Source: Azadirachta indica
Lineage: Eukaryota; Streptophyta; Magnoliopsida; Sapindales; Meliaceae
Assembly (NCBI GenBank): GCA_022749755.1
Contig: CM040450.1
Span: forward strand, 2,408,913 to 2,472,912
DNA length: 64,000 nucleotides
Direction: 5' to 3'
The notes beneath the pieces are model-generated. The model saw only the letters and a program-made list of their open reading frames with translations. It did not search any database and was not told where the DNA came from. Both the position numbers and the translations under genes were made by a program. Positions 37,890 through 50,015 of the stretch are shown in pieces. Within the stretch, counting starts at the first letter, position 1; every line of letters starts with the position of its first letter.

Positions 37890-38323
37890 TTAAAATATTT
37901 GTACCTGTTCATTTCTAACCATATTTATTTGACACCTACATTTACATGATTGAAAGTGGGTTCGAATCAATCGAAGCTCTGCGTAAAGTTCATTATACTT
38001 AACTTTCAAATTATTTATTACACTCTCGTACTCTTTGTGAACTTTAGCATATATTTCATCACGTAAAACACTCTTGTTAACACTACTACTTTTTGAAGAG
38101 CTCTTTTTCATACGTTCACACCCATGTGCATTAAGACCATTACATCACTAAATATCTTCTCTCGAATTGAATCACTTTTTTCATCATTTGATATCTCAGA
38201 AAGGCGTTCATTAAATTGACCCTGCGTAATTAAAATAGAAGATACATATACAAAATTGGAAAAATGTTTGGAACAAGTAAGGATATGAGGGAAAAAAAAG
38301 TAGTAAGTACATCTAATTCTCAT
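37890..38323 (-). pseudogene. Fragments of a CACTA-type accessory/transposase protein (C-terminal part)
   Basis: Two overlapping minus-strand frames lie end to end with a frame shift between them near 38108-38111. The upstream one carries NERLSEISNDEKSDSIREK and the downstream one NKSVLRDEIYAKVHKEYESV then LKVKYNELYAELRLIRTHF. The charged coiled-coil look is that of the C-terminal part of Ptta/En/Spm plant transposase proteins. Assignment rests mainly on its place downstream of the clearer domain at 40245-40720. Confidence 0.45.
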
Positions 38324-38475
38324 AGTTGCTAAAGGAACCTTGTAGTCTCTAATAATTTACAATAATATGTAATGTAAGGCAAAGTAGTGAATGAGTAAGG
38401 CAGCATCGTTTTCTTTATTCCGTGTGATAAGAAATAATTAATTAAGGAACTAACCCATGCTTTATATCAGCGACT

Positions 38476-38831
38476 AATCCCTAAATATTATTATTCAGCA
38501 ACTAATCCCTAGATATTGGTATTTTAAAAAGGTTCCATAATAATAAAGATATTGAAAATTTTATATTAAAAAAATAAAGAAAGACCAGAAGAAGATTATA
38601 ATGCAAACAAGCAATTTCTACTTCAGAATGGAACTAAAAGTTTCATAGCTGCAAACAACCAACCTATGCTTTGTATTAACAACTAATCCCTAGATACAAG
38701 TATTTTAAAAGGGTTCTATAATAATAAAGATGTTGAAAAATGTATATTAAAAAATATAAAGACCAGAAGAACATTATAATTCAAACAAGCAATTTCTACT
38801 TCAGAACAGAACTAAAAGTTTCATAGCTGCA
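38476..38831. repeat. Tandem duplication, period 178 bp, inside the CACTA element
   Basis: A block ending AAAAGTTTCATAGCTGCA at 38653 is repeated and ends with the same bases at 38831. Matching landmarks include AACTAATCCCTAGATA and CAAGCAATTTCTACTTCAGA. The copies differ by substitutions and short indels. Confidence 0.8.
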
Positions 38832-40244
38832 CCGTACGTGAAACCAATTTCTAGATTTAACTCAGATAGATCATTGTAGAATTTTCTACCCAATATCAGA
38901 AGAACATATAAGATCATAGTAAGATTTCATGTTCCCCATACACTGTAAAAAACATGGATGTAAAATTGACCAAATGGAAAATTCAATTTAAGGCTTTCAA
39001 TTCATAATTGCCATTGTAAATTTACAACTTGAAATTGGTAATAGTACTGATGGAGTTTTCCATTTTATACCAATGTTTGTCTTACAGGCATCATAGGAAA
39101 ACAAACAAACAACATTCACAACATTTAAAAGTGATCAACATCTTTATTAGATAACCAACATAATGATCAAACATGGACAAAAACAAAATTTCTAGTTAGA
39201 ATATATATTTATTAGATATCATTCTTATGTCTAGCATCAATACTGCTGTTGTTATAAAATTGAAAATCAAAGTAAACCCAAAACCCATTAAACTTATAAT
39301 AACTTCCATGCTTTCCTGGTCAAGTATAATTCCATCCATCTTTGTACATGTCTTGATATACATGCTCATTCTATCAGTTTGCTCTCCTTTCTTTTTCATC
39401 TACAAAAAATAAAATAAGAAAAGAATTATAAGAAATTTGAAGTTCCATTTCATGAGAAAAGTAAAGAAGAATTTCGGTAGAATTTCTATGCATATGTTAG
39501 ATTACATAATTTCTATGCAAATGGAATATATTAATTACTAAAGTAAATAAAATATCAATTCAATTGTACAGACACTAAAATAAAAAAAGGATGATTGAGA
39601 CTTTATACTAAAATATAGTAAAAATTTAATAAGATTATGTAGTCAAACTAAGATTTTGAATTTTTGACTTAAAAATTACATACCATAATCCAAGATCTTG
39701 GTTTTGTTCATGCACTTGCTATTAACTCATATATACAAAAAGATAATAATATTAAAAAAGATAGTTTTAATTTATTTTATCAAAACTATACGCTTAAAAA
39801 CCCATACAATTATTATCTTGTTTCATGAAGATGGTAAACCATGTCATCGCAAACATTCTCTTATAATACACAAACTCAATAACTTCAAAAGGAACTTTGA
39901 AACTAAAATAAGGAAGAAAATGAAAAACAGTTCTTTCATAAGTCTTGCTCAATGATTAAGAATAAAATTAGAATCACAAGATTCAGAGGACCAAAAATTT
40001 ACGTTATTTATATATAGGTAATGAATGTATATATTTACCTCATTTTGCACTTGAGCAAAAGATTTTCGTCCTGTCACATGTAATTGTTTTTGTTTCTTGT
40101 GGTTATTCTTATTTATCTCTGATAATGCCTATATATTCCATGCATAGTATTATTCACGAAAATAAAAGTTATTTTTTTAACCAAAGAAATAAAAGCTATT
40201 TCATTATTAAATTAATGTGAAATATCTATATCTTTGCTTTTTCA

Positions 40245-40720
40245 GTGCTCCAATAAGACACTAGTATTCTCCATTGTTTTGCAACAACTCAAGAAGGGAC
40301 AATTGCTAGTCGTTGCTTATCGTTAACAAATGGAGTATACCAATTTTGTTTAGCTCGAGCCTTCCAATCCTTTCATCTATTTCCAACTGTCCTTAAACAA
40401 TGAGGTTTATACTCATCTGGTGCATTTGTGTTTTCCTATAGTTAAAAGAAATGACAATTTTATTAAAAAAATGAATAATATGTTATATTTATATATATTT
40501 GCATACCTGAACTTCTCTCCAAATGTATTTTAATATGTCATCTGGTACATCAGTCCATCGTACGTAGATAAGTGGAACTTTTTGTCCATTGTGTGATAAT
40601 CCCAAACTGGGAGTTAAATCTTTCTGCATTTGACCAATTGGCTCTCAACCTTTATTAAACTTTAAGTGCAGTTTTTGCCCGGTACCCCAGTCAGCAACAC
40701 CACGGGCACATCCTCAACCT
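40245..40720 (-). pseudogene. Ptta/En/Spm transposase domain remnant
   Basis: Minus-strand translation around 40510-40690 gives EPIGQMQKDLTPSLGLSHN followed by GQKVPLIYVRWTDVPDDILK and YIWREVQ, then a GT donor. After a gap, 40250-40440 gives CLRTVGNR, a stop, KDWKARAKQNWYTPFVNDKQ and later VVAKQWRILVSYWST. This is the conserved core of the plant Ptta/En/Spm protein (Transposase_24 type). A Trp codon has become TGA and another TGA breaks the frame before VVAKQW, so it is dead. It belongs to the CACTA element around it. Confidence 0.7.
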
Positions 40721-41125
40721 AGTCTAACATGCACAGGTTCACACAATTCTATTATACAATAGTTTCAATGTCTAGTTAATACATTTGAAGCATACTATAT
40801 TGGATATTCTTGTTAAAGTTGAATACCATTTTCAAAAATACTTTTTAAGGGAAAGACTGCATACTTCATGTATGTACATGCAATTCACTGTAACAGTATT
40901 CTACTTTTTTTTTTTTAAATTTCTAAAGCTATTGGTGAATCTATATAGTATTGTCACTAATTCTCATTGAAATATTCTAATTGTCACTAAAATCCATAGA
41001 TGGCATACTCATAGCCTCATATAACATTCCAACCATGTCATCACCAATAACTGAATCATGACTTGCTATATCATCACTAACAACTAAATCATGACTTACC
41101 ATATCATTTCCAACAACTAAATATG

Positions 41126-41360
41126 ACTGACCATGCTCAGTCTAGTTTTTGTACGTTGACAAAAAACTATTCACTATTATATGTTCTCTAGTTAACTCGC
41201 GTACAACAAAATACTGATTATAGCACTTCTTACAAGGATAGCAAGTCCTTGTATCATCGACTTTGTTTACAAACGCGAAATACAGAAACTTCTCTACTCC
41301 ATTAATATAGTAATCAGAAACCTTGTTTGATAGATCGATCTCGATCTAACTTTTGTCCAT
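41126..41360 (-). pseudogene. Transposase-associated domain remnant of the CACTA element
   Basis: From an ATG at 41360 on the minus strand the frame reads MDKS, a TAG where the family has Trp, then IEIDLSNKVSDYYINGVEKF then LYFAFVNKVDDTRTCYPCKK and CYNQYFVVRELTREHIIVNS. This matches the plant Transpos_assoc domain, including its CPCKKC zinc-binding-like motif. The domain normally opens the CACTA TNP2 protein. Here it is followed, across about 400 bases, by the Ptta domain rather than a TNP2 catalytic domain. Confidence 0.75.
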
Positions 41361-41428
41361 GTCTACTTCCTTCAATGCACCACAAAAATATTTATAATAA
41401 AATCATTTATTATGTTATATAAATCATT

Positions 41429-41466
41429 AAATCATGTCATGTCATGTCATATCATATCATATCAAA
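41429..41466. repeat. TCATG/TCATA pentanucleotide microsatellite
   Basis: About seven units of TCATG then TCATA, inside the CACTA element, with clean unit length. Confidence 0.8.
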
Positions 41467-42593
41467 TCATAATATAACATATAGTTTTGTAAGTACATGC
41501 AACATGTAACTTATCTTCTTTTAACTCCCTTCTATCAGGTAAATGGGTCCTATCCCATTTAAGAATACATAAGTTTATATAGAATTAGTAGCTACATATT
41601 TTATTTCACTCATAGAAATTTTGGCAACATTTCCCTTTAGTTCTCCAAATACAAAAATATAGATTAAGGGTATTTGTTTTGTTTCAAGTTATTTACCAGA
41701 AATAACAAAAATGCCACCTTTATCTATTATGTACCCAGAGAACGTTAGGAGCTGCCACTGAAATTTCAAAAGAGTGAAACTAAAACTTTAGCTACCAATT
41801 ATCATACAAACTTATGCATTCTCACACTGTCCAAATTGGGACAATTCAAGAAACATACATTCCTCAAAGTCATTGTAAGATGACAATGAAAAAAGTATGT
41901 TTTATTAATAATTATTGAACGGGTCTAAGGTTAAATGAATGTAATAAAATTAAAATCACATTTTAAAATAGGAGAACAACAACATATCATCAATAACAAT
42001 ATATTCAAAGCCCTTAACATAACAGTACATAATATCTTAATAATTTTATAACAAACATTTAAGATTTATAAAATTTATTTTATAATCTTACCTGTAACAA
42101 TCACTAAAAACTGCAACAAGCAATACAAGCAGCAACAACAACCCTATATAAATTAGTAAATTTTCTTATTAGTTGAGGCTTGCAAATGGAGCGATATTTT
42201 AACAAAAATATTTAGCTAAAATAAAGGAAATTATGATTTACATAAGAACTGTATATATATCCATCATTCTAATTTCTATATTATCCATCACATAACCAAA
42301 TTAATTAGTTATTAATCATTACTTTAAAATTGCCGTTATCTTATTTTAGATAAATATATAAAATTATCAACTTACGTTTTTGAATTAAGTAGATGATTAA
42401 ACATGTGATAAAAAAATATTAGAATTGTAAAATTTGAACCAACACAAAATGATTATATTAATGATTGACCAAATTCAAATATACTATAAATGTGAAAGAA
42501 TTTTGTAAAAGTGGTTTTTGTTGACTTTTGTTATAAGGTGGAAGTTGAGATACATTGTGACTTCCAACTGTAAATTAAACCACCAAATATTTT

Positions 42594-42631
42594 GATGATG
42601 ATGATGATGATAATAATAATAATAATAATAA
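42594..42631. repeat. (GAT)n(AAT)n compound microsatellite
   Basis: Trinucleotide run that switches from GAT to AAT units, inside the CACTA element. Confidence 0.85.
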
Positions 42632-45600
42632 TTTTTATTGTGATTGACACAAATTCAATAAGCTTTAATAATTTAATTATCCGTCAATTACATTTTCCAT
42701 CTACTTGATGTCGATGGCATCATAATAGACACTAGAATGAATATGAGTTCAAATGGAATGGGGTCCAAAAATTAAAATAAAAGATATAAACTTTTATTTT
42801 TTAACAAACTCATAAAAATTTTAAATTGATAAAGAAAATAATTATGGAGAGAGAATTGACTGAGAAGAAAAAATCTTTAATGATCGTCTTGAGTTAGGTG
42901 GAAATTTGTTTGCCACAAATTATTTGGTGTATTTTGAAGAAAAAAATTTAATTAATCATTTTTTGTCAAAAAAAATCAAGAACATTGAGGTTATAAGAAT
43001 TTTTTTAAAAAAATATTTAGAAAATAGTATTATTAAAAATAAAGATAAAGTACAAGAGAGACTAATATAAGCCCAACAACGTTAAACAAAAGTAAAGATT
43101 GGCACTCCCCAAAAATGACAAAGATTTTTTGCTGAACTTCCTGTGTGTGAACATGAAGACAAAAGAAAGTTGAGGAGGTTAGGGTTTTATGCTTGAGACT
43201 TGAGGTGGGTAAGGCTTTTTATATTCCACTGAGCAATGATTATAGTATAGGCTACCTAATGAGTTGAAGCTACACATCAATTGCATAACAGAATAGTAGA
43301 AGACAGCAGAAAAACAGGGCTATAGAAAAAATAATAAACAGTAACGGCAGCAGGATTAGCACCGCAAACAGAAAACAACAGAAGTTAACAGCAAATGTAA
43401 ATCAAACTAGAATGTGTATGAGTGTGTTGTCTTTTTAATTCTCAACTATAAGTCCCTTGCACTTGAGTTTTCTTTTATCAATATTCCTTATTTTATTTCA
43501 TTTCTTAGAATTGACTCGCCATGAATACTATTTTACCTTAAATAAATTTTGTAGACAATTTTAAAAATATTTAACATATTTTGCTACTTAAATATTAAAT
43601 TATTTTAAAAAATAATTTTAGAAAAACAAACTTTATTTATAGAGAATAATTAAAGGCAAATTTGAAAATAGAACAAGGGAATATAATTGAAGAACTTAAT
43701 TTTCAAAAATTTGATTAATTATGACAGAGTATCATGTTAATTCTTATCATCTAAATTAATAATTTTAATCAATTCATGGGTAATAATCATCAACTAATTG
43801 ATTAAAATTAATAATTCTAATCTTGTAAAAAATTAGAAGGTAATTGAAAACAATATGTCGCTAGAAATTTCTTACCTACCGAACATCTCTATACATTATT
43901 AGATTAATATGCAATGTCTTGATCAACTTTAATGATGACTAATAACAAATTTATTTGGCCAGCTTTATTTGTTGACTTATGATATCTTCCAAGTCTATTA
44001 TATATTAATTATCTCATATTTTTCTTTCTTTAATTTTTCACTCTACGATGAACACAAATAGAGTCGTGTAGATAATAATAAAAAAAAAGAATTTCATGAA
44101 TTCAACTTTTAAATGCAATCATTATTTCTAATTTCAGTGCTCAAAAAGTGAGAGACAAGAAGGTTATCAAGCATCAAGTTGGAAGAATTAAGAGATAAAC
44201 TTTGATTAAATTAAATTAACCTAAATCAAATGTGACTGAAGTAAGGCCGTTTGCATTTATGAGTGAATACCTAGACCGTTTGCCATTTTATCCTATAGCA
44301 GAACTGTTGTAATTGTCAAGTATATGCCCTAAATACCCTTCCAATTCATGCCCTAACTTTACAAGCACATGCTACAAAGGTTGGTGAAGAGGTTTAGGTG
44401 AACATTTTTTTTTAATCTAAATTTAGAATAGCATATTATTAAAAGGAGAAAAAGTATACAAGAACAGTTCCAAGGACTAACAAAACAAACAGTAATAAAC
44501 CAATTGGATTAGCAACAATCTACAAAATTCAACAGCAAATTGTAGATTTCAGCAGCCCTGCAACATAATATACAGCAAAAAACACAAAACAGTGGCTGCT
44601 GTAGATTTTAGCAGCCATAAAATACCACAAAAGCAAGAATAAGTCAATACGACCAAGAAACGGGAGCAGAACCTCAACAAAATAGCAAGCAACAGCTATT
44701 TGCCAAAAAGGACTATTACAGAGTTAACACACAAATAAAATAGAACAACCACAGATAAAATAGAACAACCACTATGGGCAAAATGGCAACAAGCAATCAT
44801 GGTTGTTTTTCTCATCATCATCATCATCAACAAATCAGAATTCATGGTACGTGTCTCCACTGTAATCACCATCAATGTCACTGTCGATCCTTATCATCTC
44901 TAGTTTTACTTTTACAAAGAAGATGCAAATGTAGATGTAGGTTTAGGAATATATATGCATGAGCTTGAATATGCACTCAAAAACACACTCACACACAAGA
45001 TCACTACTAAAAACCCTAAAAGGATTTAATCAAATTCATATCAAATTTGCATAAATCATATAGACTTTTTAGAAATTTGAAAAACGGAAGCACTAAAACT
45101 GACGACGTACCTGGCATTGGCAATCTGAGATGGCATACCTAGCATCGGCATATTGAGCATGAGTTGATGAGCAAAGTTGATTTTGGATATAGATTTGACT
45201 TGGGAAAAAAAAATGAATTTAACGTAAAAACGATTTTAATGTAGAAAAAGGAAAAAGTAAAATTTTCATGTAAAATAACACTATTATCTTCAATATCTTT
45301 ATAATTAATTTTTAACATTAATTTTATATATTTAAACCTTTTAGTCACATTTATTGAGGATTTAAATATAATAAACAAAATCACAATATTCAATTTTTAA
45401 TAAAATATTTCACCAAAACGACGTCATTTTGGTAATAAAATTAACCACCATTGTTTTGCAGCTGACATTTGAATTTAGTCGCAAATAATATACTTTTTTG
45501 AGACGGAATTGTGTTTAGCTACAAATCAGTCGCAAATAATACTTATTGACGACGGATTAAAAAACAACTGCAAATATCGATACCAAAAGGCCATTTTTCT

Positions 45601-46113
45601 TGTAGAGTTAAGTAGTAAAAAAAAATTCGTATATTTGAATAAAGTTTATGGCATTTGCATATATAATATTATTTTCTACTTTGACATTGTTATTTGAGAA
45701 ATTCAATTATGTTAGGTACGGTGAAGTTGAGGAGTAAAGTGTTGAAGATCAGTTACAAATTAAAGTTGGTGGAGAGTTCTTTCAACATGCAACCTTATAA
45801 TTAAAAAAATTGATCAATTTAATAAAAAACTTTTGCGAAAGGTCATATATAAATGTCAAGGGGATGTGCTTAAACCTGCAAGGGAGTTATCTTGGGAAGT
45901 AATCCAACCTCTGTGATTGGAGACTCCACGAAAGAGGTTCAATGAGTAGAAACAATTCATACTGTGTGACTTGTTTAGCACTTAAATTTTATGGACATAT
46001 TATAGAGAAGATATGCTTCTACTTGTCCTTAAGGTGAAGTGCTATAATATGTAATGTTTAGGAAGGGTATTTACTTTGAATGAGTTCAAAATCAGTAAAT
46101 TCTTGCAAAGTAT

Positions 46114-46330
46114 TAGTCACATATATCTTTGAAAAACTCACCTAGGTGAGAGTTATCATGAGGTTGAGATAGAATTAAATTATTCTCTAAAAGTTCTTGA
46201 GAGAATCAAAATAAAGCTTGGTCACATATTTCTTTAGAAAACTCACTTAAATGAGAATCATAGTGGGGTTATGACCATAAGAATTGGGTTATTATCTAAA
46301 AACTCTCGTAAGAATTAAGATAGAGTGTGT
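46114..46330. repeat. Tandem duplication (about 106 bp) in the LTR element interior
   Basis: Two adjacent copies share GTCACATAT, AAAACTCAC and GAGAATCA/GAGAGTTATCA blocks, starting near 46114 and 46220. They are about 70-80 percent alike by eye. Confidence 0.55.
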
Positions 46331-46606
46331 GGCATTTAATAGTGCTCGCATATTCAAGTCTTCGTCACTATTTTGTATGTTATAGTTGAAGTTTAATTAA
46401 AAAATCTAAGTTTAAGACATAGTCCATTCAAGTTTCTCGAATGAATACTTTAGCATTTAATATAGATTTAATTCAGAATGACACCTATACTCACCGCATA
46501 ATAGAAGATGATTCATATATATTTTATTACTATTTAATTTTTTTTCTTAATATATAACTAAACTCAAATGTTATTTCCAAAGTTTTTAAAACATTTTTTA
46601 GGGGAT

Positions 46607-46814
46607 TGTTGGAGAAAAATGTTTTAAAAACTATTATTTAATTTTATGAGTTATATATTATAATTTATTATAATTGTATGTTAGAATTTTTTTTACCCTT
46701 TTTCTCTTAATTTATTATTTATTTATTTAAATTATTTTATTATAGTTTAAATTTATAATTTCATTAATTGTGATATTTATATGTTTCATAGATAACGAAT
46801 AAATATATCCAACA
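46607..46814 (+). repeat. Right LTR (208 bp) of the large retrotransposon
   Basis: Begins TGTTGGAGAAAAATGTTTT directly after the AGGGGAT tract and ends ATATCCAACA, followed by the target duplication AATAC. It lacks the middle block present in the left LTR. Confidence 0.82.
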
Positions 46815-46819
46815 AATAC

Positions 46820-49500
46820 ACTCCTAGAAAATGTGTATAAGTATATATAAAATTATAAATAAAAATGTAATAATAATAATTTGCTATTAATAGTGTTAAT
46901 TGTTAAGATACCGCTGGCGCAATCCGAGCGCCATTACTGGACAAAATAAAGCCTTTAGAGAAAAAGCAACCAAGCCTTACCAGTAAATATTACACATATA
47001 TGCCGTCTTTGTCTACTGTAGAGAACATATGCAGAATTTTAAATTCGAATTTGTTGCTAATAATAATTTTTAAACAACTTTATAAAATTAAAAAAAAAGT
47101 ATATATAAAGTCAAATTAGGAATTTATAATGTTTAAACAACTATATGTGATAATTTTCATACACATGTTATTTAATGTATATAAAATAAGAGCACATCAA
47201 TTATGCTAGGTAATCATCTTTAATTAATTTTATTTAAAAAAATATAGTAATATTTTTTTTTTTATGTAGATCAACAATGATTTACTCTGTCTTAACAATT
47301 TAATTGGTACTCTTTATTTTTTCAACTTCATTTTTTGTAGGCTAAATTGTTGAACTTATTTCGATATTTCTTCAAAAATTTAAAATAAAAATAGTGTTAT
47401 TCTGTTTATAAATATCTAGAGTCCAATCACATATATATATATCCTAATATTATTGAATTATTGTGTAAAATATTTGTTGATAATTATTTAAAGAAATACA
47501 GTAATATATTTGACAAATGAATTGAAAAATAGAGGGCGATAATCGAGCGCTATGGTAGCCTCCGCATGACGTGCATTGACAAACTGATTGGTAACAATCA
47601 TGGCTATCACTAACTCGTGAGTAATAATTAATCGTCATCAATTGAAAATATCTCTCCTTTTTTTTATTTTTTTAAAAAATTGTTAATGTCAAAACCAATC
47701 GTGTAATCCACGCGTGACGACTCATTCATGCCTCCTCGGCGCGTGTGTTAGCGTTTCTCTTTCAGCGTAGTAGGTATTGTTTACAGTTGAAAGATACCCA
47801 ACATCATCACCTAATATCATGACGTCATAAATACCGCAGCTCAGAGAATTAAGTATTTTACAAATTTGTACACCATCGTAGACATTTGACACGTGTACAT
47901 ATAACATTCCGACGGACGGCGCATGGTTTTATAATATCTGGAGATAGGTAATTATCAAATTAGTCCTCATAGTTTATAAAATTATTCATACATTTATAAA
48001 TTTATCATTCATCTCCAAATTGTTGGCACCGTCCAATTGTATAAAAAAAAAAGTAATAATACTATAAATCTTATACATTTTTATTACTTCTAGATTTAAA
48101 TAATTATTTTATTAAAAAATTCTATGAGAGAAATACCATTGTTTCTTAAAAATAGAAATAGATAGACAATACATTAATTCTCAAAAATGAATATCCTATC
48201 TCCTTCTCAAAGTCATAAGTAGTAATAATATATATCAAATTAAACACGATGAGTAATAGATTCTTGAGCTAAGTTTGGAATTTGATATAATCTTCCTCCT
48301 CTTCTTTAAAAGAAATAAAGATATATGTATTTAAAAAATATTTTTCTATTGAACTTTACCTTCTATGCACCCATTTAAGAGGGAGAAATTCATATAAAAA
48401 AGTATATGAATTTTAAGTATGAGAATCTCATAGAATTTGAATATTCAAACACTAGTAGTTAAAAAAGTGTGCCAAAAAACTCCTTAGACTTATTCTTTCA
48501 ATTATTATTTTTATTAACTTAAAGCAATAATATTAAAAGAATATAAATCTTTTATCTTCTTGCTAAGTTTGATGAGCATTGAGTAGTAGAGATGAGAATG
48601 GGGCGAGTTTTACCATCCTCAAACTTGTCTCATTTGGGGTTAATTTATCTTTGAACTTGCCGCTTTCCTGTTTTAAAAAATGTAGAGCTGCGCCAAACCG
48701 TTCCTGTTTGACTGTTTTAACCTAACTACAGTGTTGTTACAGTAATATATAATGTTTGTTGTAGTCAAATTAAAAGTCTTACTACAATGGAATGCTACAT
48801 GATTGGCTAAATTTTTGAATTAGTTATAATAACGAAAATTAAGTTACAATATATTCTATAGTGTATTAAGTTAAAGTATTTTTAATAGTAAATATGATAG
48901 TACGAAAAATTCCCGAACTCATTTTAATTTTTAAACGGGTTGAATTTAAAGATCTCGAACTAGTCTTAATTTTTAAACAAGTTATATTTTTAAGCTCCAA
49001 ACCTGTCCCAAATGAAGTGGGGTGGGGCGAGATCGGGGAAAGTTCCTACTCCTATTGAGTAGGAATGAAATTGGTATAATAAATAGATTCTCAGATTTAC
49101 TATTATTTTTAAAAATATAGGGACTAATTTAATAATATTCCTGACAAAAAAGTGAAAAAAAGAATAACAAGGCGATTCCCGTAATTTCATTCTGAACCTC
49201 ATAGCATGCGAAATGCAGAAGCTGTTGGATACAAAGGCCAGCTAGCTAGTGGCGCACTTTACGGTGCTGTCCACACGCCGTATTTTTATACTCTTCGTAA
49301 TTTCAATACCTCATCTCCCCCACTCTGCACCACTTTCTACTCCATCCCACTCGCCATCCCATCATTTCTTCTCCTTAACCTAACGATCGGTGTAATCCAC
49401 GAGCAACATTAAACGTGGAAAGTCATTCTCGAAAATATTCTTTTCTTATTTGAAATTTCGATTTAAAAACGGAAGCAATTGAAATTAAAATTAAAATTAA
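46820..49500. other. AT-rich intergenic DNA upstream of the VAL2-like gene
   Basis: No gene is supported. A GC-richer island at about 47530-47930 carries ACGT-type motifs. Around 48590-49030 there are scattered G-rich words (GGGGCGAG, GTGGGGTGGGGCGAG) that look like a decayed transposable element without definable ends. Confidence 0.5.
47815..47895. promoter_or_regulatory. TGACGTCA palindrome and CACGTG G-box in a GC-richer island
   Basis: A perfect TGACGTCA palindrome (as-1/CRE type) lies at about 47819-47826, and ACACGTGT at about 47890-47897. Both are ACGT-core sites for bZIP factors. They lie 2.1 kb from the VAL2-like start codon, so a role there is unproven. Confidence 0.3.
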
Positions 49501-49585
49501 AATTAAAAAAATAAAATCGAAAGTAAGTGGGAAAACACCAGAGAGAGAGGAATGAGAGAGTTCGCCGAGTCTTGAAGCATCATCG

Positions 49586-49669
49586 TGCATGCATTTTTGA
49601 ATGTACCAAATTCTTATCTTTCTCTCTCTTCTTCTTCCTTTTTTTTTTGAAGTTACTTCTCTGCATGCA
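49586..49669. promoter_or_regulatory. Two RY (TGCATGCA) motifs upstream of the VAL2-like gene
   Basis: TGCATGCA occurs at 49586-49593 and 49662-49669, separated by 76 bases, within 430 bases of the start codon. RY elements (CATGCA) are the binding site of the B3 domain that this very gene encodes. Feedback control is therefore possible, but is inference. Confidence 0.45.
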
Positions 49670-50015
49670 CAAATTGTTTTCCTTCCGTTTCGATCGCCGA
49701 TTCAGTTTTTAACTTGCCGTTATTCGGCAGCTTGAATTGATTGTCAACACACTTCAATTACGATGGCGAGAGAATACGACAGAGGAATCGAATATGGAGG
49801 TTGTTCAGAGTAACGTACATAGAAGAAAGTGAAGTCACTTCGGTGTCGTTTTGTCAGCACACGAGGTTCGTCACTTTTAGTTTTTGGTTCTATTCGACTG
49901 GTAGTCTGATGAAGTTGTTTCTTTGTTGACCAATTTTGTGTTCTTTTCTGTTAGGGATTGTGTTATATATGATTTGATTTAGTTTGGTGAAAGTCGCAGA
50001 TTGAGCTTGGAGCAA

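Larger units (their letters stand above)
36567..45607 (-). mobile_element. CACTA (En/Spm) transposon, about 9 kb, decayed
   Basis: The left end is CACTACAAAAAAATATC. The right end, read on the minus strand, is CTCTACAAGAAAAATGGCC, a CACTACAAGAAAA-type inverted end with one early mismatch. TTA occurs directly outside both ends (36564-36566 and 45608-45610), the 3-bp target duplication expected for CACTA elements. Both subterminal regions (36580-36800 and 45460-45590) carry repeated GCAAA/TCGCAAATAAT/GCAGCC motifs, as bound by the element's own DNA-binding protein. The interior holds minus-strand remnants of a transposase-associated domain and a Ptta/En/Spm domain, both with stop codons. No DDE-type TNP2 transposase was recognised. 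It is inserted inside the LTR element, so it is the younger of the two. Confidence 0.85.
34749..46814 (+). mobile_element. Non-autonomous LTR retrotransposon carrying a nested CACTA element
   Basis: Both ends show direct repeats bounded by TGTTGGA/TCCAACA-type inverted termini (left copy begins TGGTGGAG, right copy TGTTGGAG). The five bases AATAC occur immediately outside on both sides (34744-34748 and 46815-46819), a perfect target duplication. A polypurine stretch AGGGGAT precedes the right LTR, placing the element on the plus strand. After removing the CACTA insertion at 36567-45607, the interior is only about 2.2 kb and shows no gag, protease, integrase or reverse-transcriptase motifs. 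It was therefore mobilised in trans. I could not find a primer-binding site after the left LTR. The class (Copia-like by end sequence) is inference. Confidence 0.82.

Noticed and set aside
44774..44962. Frame with a His run
   Set aside because: Created by a CAT repeat inside the CACTA element; no conserved motif.
48590..49030. G-rich words suggesting a hAT or similar element
   Set aside because: No terminal inverted repeats or target duplication could be defined, so it is not listed as a mobile element.
49206..49412. 68-aa frame upstream of the VAL2-like gene
   Set aside because: Falls in the promoter or leader; no similarity to any part of VAL proteins and no splice connection in frame.
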